From Alternaria dauci (lineage: Eukaryota; Ascomycota; Dothideomycetes; Pleosporales; Pleosporaceae): DNA of 64,000 nt. The position numbers were made by a program, and so were the translations under genes. This document shows positions 46,700 to 58,899 of the stretch, one piece after another; within the stretch, counting starts at the first letter, position 1; each line of letters starts with the position of its first letter. Under the pieces are notes generated by a model that saw only the letters and a list, made by a program, of their open reading frames with translations, was not told where the DNA came from and searched no databases. The stretch lies in NCBI RefSeq assembly GCF_042100115.1, contig NC_091272.1, positions 3,410,001 to 3,474,000 on the forward strand, read 5' to 3'.

Positions 46700-49080
46700 T
46701 TAGTTCTATATACTAAAGTACTTTATATTACTAAAGGAATAGTAATAGATAGCTCTAAAGAATAAGAATAAAAATAAGGATAAGGGTAAAGTACTAGTAA
46801 TAATACTTCTTTCCTTATAGTAAACTCTACCTCTAATAACCTTAGGTTTATTATCTAATTTTAGTAATCTTAGAGTAGGAGATATATCTAAACTACTTAA
46901 TAAAGAGTAATATATTATAACGTTAAACTAAGAGCTAGTATTAGCTAAGTAAGATATTCTTAATATAGCTTAATAGGCTCTTATTAGTGTCTAAGACTTA
47001 GTATATAACCTTATTAACTAACTAGAAAATAAGACTCTATATTAGTAGTATATAATACTAGATATTTAGTTCTATAATAATTCTTAAGCCCTTAAGCTCT
47101 TCTATAATTATATACTTAAGGTAATAGTAATATATAAGAAACTTCTAGGCCTAATAGATAAGTATAGAGGATATAAAGCCTTTATAGAGTATTACCCTCT
47201 TATTAAAGAAATAACTAGTATAAAAGATAGATATAAAACTAAAATAATTAGTATATTTAAGACTATTAAGAAACTAGAACTAAGATTAGTTAAGAACTAC
47301 CTCTATAAATAGAAGTCCTATATAATAAGTACCTTCTAGATAATAGCTAATATAGCTTTTATACTAAAGTATATAAGGCTTATTAATACTATACTTTTCC
47401 TTAACTAAATTATAATAGCTAGACTCTATATAAAGAATCGCGCTAATAATTAATTTATTAATAGATAGGACTAGGTAATATTAAAATCTAAACTAAAGTC
47501 TATATACTAGTTTATAGTAGATAACACCTTTAATATAAACTAATATAAAGTATTAGTAGATAGTAATATTAAAGGGTTAAGATAAATATTTAAAGCCTAT
47601 TAAATAGAGGAGGATAACTTTATCTATAATATAAAGAAGCTTAGGCCTAATATATAATTAGAAACCTAACTACTATTTTAGATAATACTACTCCCTTACT
47701 ATATATAAGTTATAGTACTTAGTTTAAGCTTAGGGTTTACTACCTATATCTAGTAATAAGAGAAGAACTTAAAGAATAAAGGACTTAAGATATATCTAAA
47801 GTACTATTTAGCTATCCTTATTAATAATAAGGTTAGTTAAGTAGAAGAAGGTATTACTAATCTAGCTTTTATAATTTAATTAGAAACTTACTCCCTTAGA
47901 GAAGTAATAAATAAAGCTAAGACCTTAGGAGCTAATATACCTTTAGAAGTATATAAGATAGTAGAACTAAAAGCTAGTAAGAAAGTAGTAGTAAAGAGGA
48001 CTACTATAATTAATACTATAGCTAAGAAAAATATTTTAATAGCTAATATTCTATTACTACCTATTCCTAGGAGGAGTTTAAGAGTACTAAAGCTAACTTC
48101 TACTTATTAATAGAGTATAAATACTATTAATTCTATTCTAGAAGATAATAAGTATTAAGAGGAAGACTTAGATACTTATAAATAGTTAACTTAAATCTTA
48201 GTAGACTTATATAAGTATATAGATATAAGGTCTATCTTACTAGCACTATTAAAGAAAGTATATAAGAAGAATATATCCTTTAAAGACTTAGAATAGTATA
48301 TAGTTATTAAGGAATAGTACTATAAGATTTATTAGGATAGTAATAAGGTTAAGAACTATAATAAGTTATACTTTATCTATAAGCGTACTACTACTATAGT
48401 AATAGGACTATTTAAATAAGTAATATCTAGTATAATACTTAATAACGCGCTTTACTAGCTCTATTACTTATATAGCTAATAGGATATTATCTAAAGTAAC
48501 TTATTTACTTTAATACTCTTTATTAGTTATTACTATAAGAATTAATAAGAAGATAATATACTTAGCTATTATTACTACTTAAATAAATATAACTTTACTA
48601 GCTTTAACTAAGATAAGATTATTAAAGACTAAGGAATAGTATCCTTTTATATAAAGTTTACTAATAAAGGTAATATTATTACTAATTAGCTTAACTACCT
48701 ATTTAGAGATAAGGAAATAGTAGAGATTAGTAACTAAAGTTTTAATATATACTAATACTACCTACGCTATATAGGAGGAAAAGAGAACTTAGGATAGCTT
48801 TATAATATATACTACTCTTTAATTTAGTAGGTTATACGTACTAACTTAGGATACTAGTTTAGCTACGCTATACTCTAGAAGGAATATATATTAATTTCTT
48901 ACCCTTACTATACTAAGTATATAATAAAAGGGGATAAGACTACTTTCTACTATATAGATCTTAATTTAGAATAGGCTAGCTAAGATAGTACTAGGTAAGA
49001 TATAATCTAAGGATTAGTATCTTTTAATAATAAAAATAATTAGAACTATACTAAGATTCTAACTAGTTTTTATAAGATAG
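46700..49080 (+). other. RIP-degraded coding-like region, unassigned
   Basis: Heavily RIP-converted, yet the plus strand keeps long stretches that read as protein once TAA and TAG are taken as converted CAA, CAG or TGG codons, for example around 47.1-47.6 kb and 48.7-49.0 kb (GGKENLGQLYN, KYIIKGDKTTFYYIDLNLE). I could not match these to a transposase, reverse transcriptase or host family. It lies between two gypsy elements and may be a DNA transposon or a captured gene. Confidence 0.4.
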
Positions 49081-49082
49081 TT

Positions 49083-49780
49083 TTAGACTATATTAACTAG
49101 CGTACTAAGGTTAGTATTTATTCTTCTACTAGCTATTATAGTAGAGAAACTAGGGGAAGTGCGAGTAGTTAAAGAACTATTAGGCTTAGGGGTAGCGCGG
49201 GAAAAAGAGGCCCTATAGAAACTAGCTAAATAGTGTTTAGCTACGGGATAATAACTATAATATACACTCCTTTTAATTTTTCTATATCTACCTACTACAT
49301 TAAGCACCTGTTCCTAATAGAGAATTAGTAACGAAATACTCTACTATATAGAGCGACTAATTAAAACTTAAACCTTATAACCTTTTAACCTTAGGAAAGC
49401 TATAAGCGTTTACTAAGTGTAAAATCTATCTAAAGACTTTATAAGACGCTCTGTCTTATAGTCTTAGATAGTAAGAGAAATTAGAATAGATATAGTATAG
49501 AATAAGTAAGAAATAATAAGAGAATAGTAATAGTATACAGTAACCTAAAGAATATTTAGTAATAAAAAAGCGTAAAGACTAGAGAACACGAATAGGCGGG
49601 GATATAGAAAGACCCCTAAGAAGTAAGAAAGATATAATAGAGGTACTAAGTTACTAATAATACTAGGGTTATAACTAGAGTATAGCTGCGCTACACAAGG
49701 CGGTATATTATATAAAGAGTATAGGCTAGGATAATAATCCTTTAGACAGCCGTATAGATAAAGAATATAATAGAGCGTAT
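49083..49780. other. Patch with weaker RIP
   Basis: Unlike its surroundings, this stretch retains CpA, TpG and CpG, for example CTGCGCTACACAAGGCGG near 49,687. A 74-codon minus-strand frame (49083-49307) has no recognisable features. Sequence that is single-copy, or too short or divergent to trigger RIP, would look like this. It contains the small hairpin at 49,441. Confidence 0.5.
49441..49459. other. Perfect 7-bp stem-loop
   Basis: ATAAGAC, five-base loop GCTCT, GTCTTAT. A short palindrome in the weak-RIP patch; function unknown and possibly chance in AT-rich DNA. Confidence 0.6.
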
Positions 49781-51513
49781 ATAGATAGGCTAAATAATAT
49801 ATAGGGCTAAGAATAATAGTAATAACCCCTATAGAGTACTACTAATAAGGAAAAAACTAATAATAAATAATTAGATTAATAGACTAAAGATAGCTAACTA
49901 AGATAGTATCTTAAGATATATAAAGAAGAGGGTAATTACCCTCTTACTAAAAGACTCTTAGATATATAAGTAACTAACTAGTTAAACCTAAGTACTACTT
50001 TATATAGTACTTATACTCTTTATTATAGCCCTTACTATACTTATTATATACGTCGCGCGGATAAGTAAGAACTAATAAGTAAGGAATAAGATAAGTAAAA
50101 GAACCTAATCTATTACTAAGCTACTAGCTAGAAGCTAAAATATAGATTAATTTACTTCTACTACTAAAATAAAGAAACTAGAAGCCTTAGCTAATAGTAT
50201 AATAATACTAGTAGATTTACTAAGTGCACTAGTAGTAATACTAGGAAGCTCTATTTCCTTAGATATTCTACTAGTGTAGTCCCCTAATAATAAAATAATA
50301 AAGGTCCTTTAGATAATAGTAGCCTTACTCTAATAGCTAGGAAGCTAAGACCTAATAGTAGCTATATAACTCCTACTATACCTAGCTAAAATAGTTCTAG
50401 TCTTTAATAGTACTAATATTACTACGTTCTTAGAACACTTTAAAGATATATCTAAGTACTATAGGTTTAGTAATAAAGCTATAGTTAATAGGCTCTTAGC
50501 TTATTATAAGTAGAAGTAGTAAACTATTATCTAAGCTTCTAATACCTATAATATAGCTTAGGTAAATAAGTCTTAGAAAGACTTTAGAGAAGCGCTTAGG
50601 AGGTTATTTAGGAGTAATAACTAGAGCTAGTAAGAAGTATAAGCTAAATACTTTAAATATTAGCTTCTTTAGTATTAAGTAAGGTCTAATCTAAATATTA
50701 AGGAATACTTATAGGAGTTCTAGATCTATAGTAAACGTTATATTAAAGCTATAACTATTAATAAAGAATACTAAGGTTTCTATCTAGTTAAGGGATTACT
50801 ACTTAGATAAGTAACTAAAGTACTTAAGAGATTTAGCCTTAGAACTAATAGCTCCTAGGAGTTTAGCTATAAGAAGATTAGTAACTACCTAACTACTTAC
50901 CTTAAAGTAGAAGAGGAAGCGCGTATACTTAACTTATTAGAGGTAATTAAAGAAATTACCCCTAAGGTAGAGTTTACCCCGCCTAAGCTAATAGCTATTT
51001 AGTATACACCTATAGTAAGCTATAACCTACCTAACGTCCCTATATAAATTTTCTAAGCCCTAAAATTATTTATCTTAATTAGAGAAGATAATTAGTACTA
51101 TTAACTAACTTAGTTACCCTCTAGAAAGGCCCCTACTAATATAGAAGTAGATAAGTTAGTTAATAAAATACTAAACCTAAGAATTAATTAGGCTAGCCTA
51201 GAACTTAAACCTTAGAAGCTATAATAGATATCCTAAGAAATAGAGCTTATAAGTAACTTAGGTATTTATATAGAAGTAGAATATAGAGTTAATAATATAA
51301 TAAGCTAGAACCTCTTAATAAATAGTTAAGAACCTAAAAGGCTATAGCTAAAGGGTTAGTACTAATCCTAATAGTATAGTAGGTATTAATAGAAGGGTTA
51401 TTAGACTTATAATAACTAATTATATACTACTAATACCTAAGGCTACTAGAACTATAACTCCTAGTATAGTTAAGGTAGAAACTAAGCGTAGTCCTTTAAT
51501 ATAGCTATAAACT

Positions 51514-51526
51514 ACTAGGTGTATAA
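51514..51526. repeat. Left copy of 13-bp direct repeat (probable target duplication)
   Basis: ACTAGGTGTATAA directly left of the clean element; identical to 52,880-52,892 on its right. It marks the insertion site in the RIP-degraded gypsy element. Confidence 0.85.
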
Positions 51527-51916
51527 TTCAATTCAAATGATAAACGTGCTGGTAAAAGACGCAAGCACAACACTGTTGAAAGACACTGTGATAAATCGCG
51601 GTAAAGGTGTGTTTCCCAAACACCTGGTTTCACTGTATGCAGCTGTATATATTCGACAATAGATGGGTTGAAGCCAAAGCCCTGAACTTCAGGCGGTTCT
51701 GGAAAGTCGCGGCGACGTTGGGGAGAAGAGGAGTTTGGGGGGAAGAGGAGTTTTCAAACCATGGTCCATGGCTCGCATCCAGGCTCGCGACCATGGTACT
51801 CGAGAATGAAGAAATATTTGAGCAACTGCTGGCTCTTCAAATTTCCATTTCTCAACTTCCACTTCAACACTCCATCCCGAAGCTTACCACCAAAGAGAAA
51901 CACCTTCTTCAACACC

Positions 51917-52408
51917 ATGCGCCTTGTGACGTGCGATCGCGTCATGGGCGTCGAGCGGCCATTCCTGGAGTTGCAGACGGCACTCAACGTCGACACCGAC
52001 GCAGACGCAAAGCACTGGTACACCAAGGATCAAATCAGCTTGAACTACGATGATCTCAAGCCTCATGGTGTCTTGAGCCCCTTCCTGGACGCCTGCCTCT
52101 CCTCTCTGAACTTGTCGGATGATACCACTGAGGACCAATATGAAATTCTCTTCCACACGGATGGCCCGTTTGCCGTGACTCTTGTTCGCCTGGGCAGCGT
52201 CGCTTTGCTGGCCAGCACCGGGATAAACACAGAAGCGAGGTCATCTGTTGCTGTAGAGCAGAACGTTCGCATCGAGAAGCTGAGTGACATGATAGCGGCT
52301 GGGGGCACGCTCACGATAGAGCAAGAGGCGTATGTCAAGATGGTCATGAGCGGGGACTACGATGGATGGCTGTGGTGGGTCCTCGGCCAGCTCATCCCCA
52401 TCTTGTGA
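51917..52408 (+). CDS. Element-encoded protein of unknown function (163 aa)
   Basis: The ORF of the clean mobile element. Start 51917 (MRLVTCDRVMG) is preferred over the in-frame ATG at 51761, because alignment with the RIP-mutated copies begins near here and the preceding sequence looks like leader. The 163-residue product has the segments VERPFLELQTALNV, YEILFHTDGPFAVTLVRLGS, LLASTGIN, LTIEQEAYVKMV and GDYDGWLWWVLGQL, of which the GIN, EQ..Y and GD...WL positions recur in the decayed copies. No nuclease triad, zinc finger, reverse transcriptase motif, signal peptide or clear membrane segment was seen. The reading frame continues after the TGA at 52,406 for 43 further codons that are also partly conserved. 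Overlapping frames exist (51607-52053 plus) but are not conserved in the same way. Function unknown. Confidence 0.7.
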   Translation: MRLVTCDRVMGVERPFLELQTALNVDTDADAKHWYTKDQISLNYDDLKPHGVLSPFLDACLSSLNLSDDTTEDQYEILFHTDGPFAVTLVRLGSVALLASTGINTEARSSVAVEQNVRIEKLSDMIAAGGTLTIEQEAYVKMVMSGDYDGWLWWVLGQLIPIL

Positions 52409-52540
52409 TCGTATCGAGTAGGTACGGCTGACGATCGATTCGACAACGACGACGACGACGCGGGAGGCTTGGGATACGGCGCGATGGGACCTATCGGGTG
52501 CGCAGCGGCTGCGGAGGAGTTTAGGCGACGGTACTGCTGA
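52409..52540 (+). other. Conserved in-frame extension beyond the TGA
   Basis: In the frame of the 163-codon ORF, directly after its TGA, 43 codons run to TGA at 52,538-52,540 and include ADDRFDNDDDDAGGLGYGAMG. The RIP copies show the matching GLGY and MG positions in frame with their ORF, without a TGA at the equivalent place. The clean copy may carry a nonsense mutation, a readthrough stop or an unrecognised splice. Confidence 0.65.
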
Positions 52541-52570
52541 TGTATGGGCTTCGTAGCCGCTCGAAGGGAA

Positions 52571-52626
52571 TTGTAATCGTAATCGTAATTGTAATTGTAA
52601 CTGTGACCGTGACTGTGATCGTGATA
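52571..52626. repeat. Degenerate hexanucleotide tract of the clean element
   Basis: About nine six-base units of the form GTAATC / GTAATT / GTAACT / GTGACC. The same tract appears as TATAAC/TATAAT units in the RIP-mutated copies at 42,719-42,765, 42,990-43,084 (inverted) and 44,123-44,168. Confidence 0.85.
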
Positions 52627-52879
52627 GCGGCGGTGCTTGCGCTCTTGAAATGTGATTGCTGCGATGCGATAGAGCTTAATCTCTAGGTAGTATTAGCAGT
52701 GATCGTGATAGTGGGGATGTTGAGGCGGTGCAGGGCGTGATGTGGGGGATGGACGGAGAGGTGTTATAGGCAAAAAGAGACTTCTGAATACGCTAGGACA
52801 GTTCAGGCTTAGTTTCAAAATTTCTTGGCAACGCAATATGAGATGACACTGTAGGCCCCGTCCCTAAGGCCCAGAGGGG

Positions 52880-52892
52880 ACTAGGTGTATAA
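52880..52892. repeat. Right copy of 13-bp direct repeat
   Basis: ACTAGGTGTATAA directly right of the clean element's GGGG end; matches 51,514-51,526. Confidence 0.85.
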
Positions 52893-55800
52893 GAAACCTA
52901 GTTACTATAAGAATAATTACCTTATACTATAAGTATTTATAGATAAAGGTTAAGTATACCTTAATAAGTAATCTATACTCTAGTAAGGAATAGAAGAAAA
53001 CTTATAAAGTAGAGTACTTAATCTTAGCTAATAGCTCTAGGCTAAGAATCTTTTAGCTTAGATTAAAAAGAGGTAGCTTAAATAAGATATTAACTTACTA
53101 ACTATTATAGCGCTATTTAAGGAAAAACCCCCTATAGTAATAGTAGAAAATAATACTATCTTAGTATAGCTAATCCCTAATTCTACTAGAAGCCTTTAAG
53201 AAGATAAAGTAAACTAATACTAGAAATTATCTAGTATCTTTACTAAAGATAAGTTAGACTTTAGGCTATAGCTAACTACCTTTAGTAAATATAATAATAA
53301 TATAGTTACTTCTACTATAATAATATATATAATAGTAGAATAGAAATCCTACTCTAGCTATAATAAGTTTAAAGTATAGAAGTTAATATAGAAAGTAATC
53401 TTATAAAGACTAAGTAATAAGTATATTCTATACCTAAAAGGTTATAAGAGCTAATCTAAATACCTTTTAAGTAATAGGAATATTAATAAAGATAGGATAG
53501 TATAGTTTAAAGAAACTAATAATATAATAGACTAGGATACTAATTTTAATAACTACTAGAAAGAGGTAGTAGATAGTAAAAGAGATAATAATAACTAGTA
53601 ACTACGAAAGAAGAAGATTATAGATAAGTTAGAGTCTAATATATAATTAGTTATTAAGAGTATCTTAAATATAATAATACCTCTCTAAATTAGTACCCTT
53701 CTAGGTAATATACTAGAGGTATATAAAAGCTTATTTAATATAAGCTATATATTAGAGGAGCTAGACCTATTTAAAATTAACTTAATAGTTAATAAGGACT
53801 ATTTAATATAAGACCTACCTAAGCGCTATTTAGGAGGTAATATTAATATACTCTACTTAGTAAATACTCTCCCTAACTATATCCTAGTAGAATCCTAGGA
53901 AGGCTAGGTTATTAACTACTAGGGTATTAAAGTAGAATACTAGATAGACCTAGAGATTAACTATATTTAAGAAAATATTATTACTAGTACTAAGCCTAAT
54001 AATATAGAAGAAGATAACTATAACTATCTAAGAGATAATTAGAGGCTATATAATAGGGTAATAAGTATTAAATACCTTTAATAAGACTACTTAAAAGTAC
54101 TAATTAATATCTAAGGTAATTTATTTCTTATACTACTTAATTTAGGAGTAGAGCTTAATATAATTAAGAGAGAATTAGCTAAGAAAGCTATACTACTAAT
54201 AACCTTACTCCTAGGAAGTATAAGGGCTACCTAGATAGTTACTACTAATAGTAGTATAGTAAACTTTATAGGGATTATCTAGGTAGTCCCTATTATTATA
54301 GGATAAGTTAAAGTCTAAATAAACTTCTTTATAGTAGAAACCTATACTAATCTAATTATATTTAGTAATCTATTTCTAATAGACGCTTAGGTAAGGTTTA
54401 AGTATATAACTAATAGGCTAATATACTATTATATCTTTAGTATTAATAGCTAATATAATACTAGGTTTATATACACTAAGAGTAATTAACTATCTAAACC
54501 TAACCTCTATACTAGACCTATCTTAGGAAAAGGAATAGGAGTATAAAGACTAGTACTCTACTCTATTAACTTACTAAAAGGCTAGAAGGTAAAGTAGTAT
54601 TTAGTATAGTAGAGGTAATAGAAGTAAGAATAGACTTAGAAGAAGAACTAAAGGGTATTTAACTAAGGATAAAATTTATAAATAAGTAAAAGAAATTAAA
54701 AAGTAAGTAAGAGAGGAAGAAATAGTAATATTACTTTTTATAGGAAAATAGTAACTTTATAGGTAAAGGTATTAATAGTAGTATTATTATAAGAGATAAA
54801 GAAGGACTTTATATTATTATAATAGAAGGTTATAAATAGCTATTAGACTAAGTACTAGAAGAAGTATTATAATAAGTATATAAGGAAAATACTACTAAAG
54901 ATATAGAGGATATATTTTAGTAATAAAGCCTTATAGAAGTAGATAAAGGTAAGCTAATACTTATTAAAGTTATAATAGTAGGTCCTATACCTCCTAGTTA
55001 GGCTAATACTATATTTAGGCTAAATAATATTTAGATTAATAAAGTATATAAGTAAAAGGGGGTTAAGGTTAAACTTATTAATAACTTAGGCTAACTAGTA
55101 TATAATATTAAAAGAAGACTTAATTAGAAAGAAAGGGTAGCTATAAAATAAGTACTAAATAGTAATAGTAATATAGCTCCCTTTTACTAGTACTTTAAGC
55201 CTTACTATATACTATTCCTAAGAGGTACTTATATTACGCTTAAATATATTTTAGAGATAAAAATATCCCTAGAACTCTAGCTAAAGGAAAGGGAAATACT
55301 TCTAGAAGTCCTTTACTAAAGAGAGTAAGTACTAGCTTAGGACTTCTATAAATTTAGATAAGTTAGTAGAGATATTATCCCCTTATTTATTATTAATATA
55401 GTACTATACTAAGCTTAGAGGGTAGATTAGTTCCTAGTCTTATAAAAGCTTTATTAGGTAGTTATTAAAATAATCTAAGATTATATTAATAGGGGTATAC
55501 TAGAGCTTTATAAGAGCTAATACTATAATCCTTAGTTCTTAGTAGTAAAGAAGGATAAAGGCTATTAGCTTATTAATAATACTTAGAAACTTAATAGAGT
55601 TATAATAATAGATACTAACCTACCTCTTAATCCTAATAAGTTTTTAGAAGAGTTTACTAGGTATATAGTTATAAGTCTCTTAGACTTCTTCTCTAGGTAT
55701 AACTAAGTTAAACTCTATAAAGACTTAAGAGATATAATAGCTTTCTCTACCTTACTAGGCCTTATATAATAGTATACTTTACTAATAGGTACTATAAACC

Positions 55801-58800
55801 TAGTAGCTAAGTTTATAAGGGTTATAACTAAGATATATAGAGAGTACATCCCTAATTACTATATACTATACCTAGACGACGTCTATATTAAGGGGCTAAA
55901 GATAAGGTATAATAATAAGGAAGTAGAGCTAGGTATTTAAAAATTTATAGCTAAATACCTTTTAAATATTAATAAGGTATTAGTGGATATTAAATATACT
56001 AGAGCTACTATATCTAGGTATAAGTTAGATTTCTACTACCCCTCTATAATAGTAGTTAGATACTATATTAATAAAAAAGGACGTTACTTAGATAAAAAGA
56101 AAGTAGAAAAGATTACTAATTAGCCTAAAGACTATAATACCAAAGAAGTCTATATATTTATTAGTATATATATCTATTATAGTATATAAGTATAAAGCTT
56201 TACTATTATAGTAGCTCCTCTCTTTAAGCTACTATATAAAAACAGACCCTTTAAGTAAACTAATAAAGAGAAGTATACTATAAAGTACCTTAAAAAGGTA
56301 CTTACTTCTACCCCTATATTAGTATCTATTAACTATAGGAAACCCTTATAATAAATTATCCTTTTAGTTAATAGAAGTAAGAAAGGTTAAGGTATAGTTA
56401 TTACATAGGTTAGTCTAAACAGCTATTAGTACCTAATCTAATTTAAAAGTAGAATTTAGTTAATAATAGAGTAAAACTAAGACTCTAGTAAATATAAGTG
56501 TAAGGCGCTACTACTTACTCTGAAGAAGTTTTAATTATACCTCTATAGAGTATAATTTATAGTAGAAACTAATATAAAGATACTTATTATATAGCTATAA
56601 CGTAGTGCTACTAACTTACTAGGAGCCCTAATTATATAATAGCTAGCCCTCCTTAATATATAAGACTTTAATATTATCTATATTATAAGTAAGAAAAATA
56701 TTATAACTAATATACTATTAAGAAGACTAGAGCTAAAAGGCTAAGAACTACTAGAAGAGCTAGAAGAGGATATAGAAGACTTTATTAATATATACCTAAA
56801 TATAGTTTAGCTTACCTTTAAGGAAGTACTAGCACTCTAGTATAGTATCTATAACGTAGACCTTTTATTTAATAAATAACTATTAGTAGAAGGTTATAAT
56901 AAGAAGTTATAAGCTATTATAGCCTAGCTCCTATTCTATAAGCACCTAGAATACCTCTCCCTAGCTAAGTTCTATAAGTTTAAGAAAAAGGCTCTTTAAA
57001 TAATAGTTAGAGAGTACTATCTATTTATAATACCTATAGGTAGAAGACCTTTACATAGGGTTATAGATAACCTAAAAGATTAGCTAAGGATTATTTAGTT
57101 ACTCTATAATAAGTCTAGCTACTAAGGTAAGGAAGGGATATAGAGGAAAGTATAGGTAAGATACTACTAGAAAGGATAATATAAGTAAGTTAAGAAGTAT
57201 ATCTAATCTTATACTAAGTCTTAATTATACGTATTAGTAATAGTATAAAAAGAGTTATAGCTAATAGAGCTACCTAATATCCTATTTAAATAGATTACTA
57301 TTAATATTATATATATACTACCTAGGCGTAATAGTAAAAAGTTCCTAGTAGTAGTACGTAATTATATCTTCTAATAGGTAGAGGCTAAAGCGCTAGCTAA
57401 GAATAACTTAAAAAGTATACTAAAGTTCCTTTAGTATAACGTCTTCTACTAATAGGGATTACTACTTAAAATATTAATAGATAGTAGCCTAGAGAATAAG
57501 GGACTTATTAAGGACCTCTAAAGCTAATAAGGGATTAATTAAATTACCTCTAGTATATACTACCCCTAAGGTTAGGGTCTAATTAAATAAGGTTATACTC
57601 CTATAGTAGCTACCCTAAAGAAGCTTCTAGGGAACTAAGTAGATAACCTACCTAATATCCTTTAGGTAGATTAAATAACTATTAAGTATACTATAAATAA
57701 AACTCTAGCGTTCCTAGTATATAGTTAATAACATATACTCCTAATTAAGCTATTAATACCTATATAGTAGATACTACTATAGGAAGAAGTTTATAATATA
57801 GTAATACTCCTTACTATAAGAGCTAGGTAATTTAGTAGAAGAGATAAGTAATTCTAAGAAGCTATTAATTAGACTATCTAATTACGCTATAAGAATAAAG
57901 ACTATTTTAATAACTCTAAGGTATTTAGGTCTAAGTAACTTTTAATTAGTAACTTAGTACTACTATAAAACTTATTCTATAATAGTAATAGATTAATACT
58001 TATAAAGTTTCTTCCTAAGTAAAAAAGTTTATTTTATATTAAGAATACTAATAAAAAAGGATAGCATTAACTAGAAGAATTAGATAGTACTAAATTCTAT
58101 AGTTATATACTTAGTAATTAGCTAAAGATCTTTCACTAATATATAATTATTAATTTAGAAGAAATTTACTCTTAACTCTATACCTAATAAGAATAGACTA
58201 TAGATAATTAAGCTAATATAGGTAGTAATTTATCTAGTAATAAAGATAATCTTAAAACTAAGAAACTATAGTATAGATAGGATATTCTAGAATTAAGTAA
58301 TAAATAAGCTACTAGTAAGAGATATAGTTCTTATTTATACTAACTCTAGGAAATCTAAGACGTTAATTAATAAGAATATAAAGATCTTATAAAGATAGAA
58401 TCTAAACTAAGCTATATAATAGTAGTTATATAATAATAGAAGCTAGGGTTTAACCTAAATAACTATTAGGCGTTCTTATCTAGTTATAAAATAGCTATTA
58501 AATACTAGTCCTCTAAGTTTAAGAAGACTAACTACTATAAAGGTAAGAAAGTAGTAATAATACTATAATTAAACTATTACTATTATATAGAAGATTAGTA
58601 GGGAGGAGGAGAGGATAGTAAAGGAAGCTTACTAAGAAACCCTTAGACTAAGTTTAAGTATACCCCCTTAAAGTATAGAAAAGAGAATTAAGAGGAGATT
58701 TTATATTTATTATAATTAGTTATAGTACTATCTAGAATAGGACTAATACTAGTAATAGTAGATTAACTACGCTTAGTCTTCTTAGATAGTAAAGGTTTAT

Positions 58801-58899
58801 TAGACTCCTTACTCTTACTAAGAATATAATAATAAATATCCTTAGAATTATTATTATTAAAAATACTACTATTAGTAAGAAACCCTAACTTCTTAGAAA

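Larger units (their letters stand above)
51527..52879 (+). mobile_element. Small ORF element, clean (non-RIP) copy, 1.35 kb
   Basis: A GC-balanced island in otherwise exhaustively RIP-converted DNA, with sharp edges and a 13-bp flanking direct repeat. Parts in order: an AT-rich terminus with a short ATTCA tandem; a 5' section (51,590-51,850) alignable to the RIP copies; a 163-codon ORF; a conserved in-frame extension; a degenerate GTAAYN hexanucleotide tract (52,571-52,626); a 3' section identical in pattern to 44,190-44,395; and a terminal GGGG. No terminal inverted repeats, LTRs or poly(A) were seen. The mobilising enzyme is unknown; the ORF does not look like a transposase. The lack of RIP suggests insertion after the last RIP cycle, or that no sufficiently similar copy was present in the same nucleus. 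Confidence 0.85.
49800..58620 (+). mobile_element. Ty3/gypsy retrotransposon 2, RIP-degraded, interrupted at 51,527-52,879
   Basis: Plus-strand order: a capsid-type gag region (about 50.4-51.0 kb, with FRSNN, KYFKYWLLQYQ and LEVIKEITPKVEF readable), the inserted clean element, a linker and protease-like part (52.9-54.5 kb), reverse transcriptase at about 55.4-55.95 kb (LNRVTI, LDFFSRYN, then the catalytic LDDV near 55,872 still intact), RNase H near 56.3-56.6 kb, and integrase up to about 58.0 kb (GHTPIVATLKKLLGN near 57,590). Numerous TAA/TAG codons from RIP make it inactive. No LTR pair was found, so ends are approximate. Its left and right halves join coherently only if the clean element is removed. 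Confidence 0.75.

Noticed and set aside
51607..52053. 148-codon frame overlapping the element ORF
   Set aside because: Different frame from the one conserved in the decayed copies; C-terminal half is the Arg-rich shadow of the real ORF.
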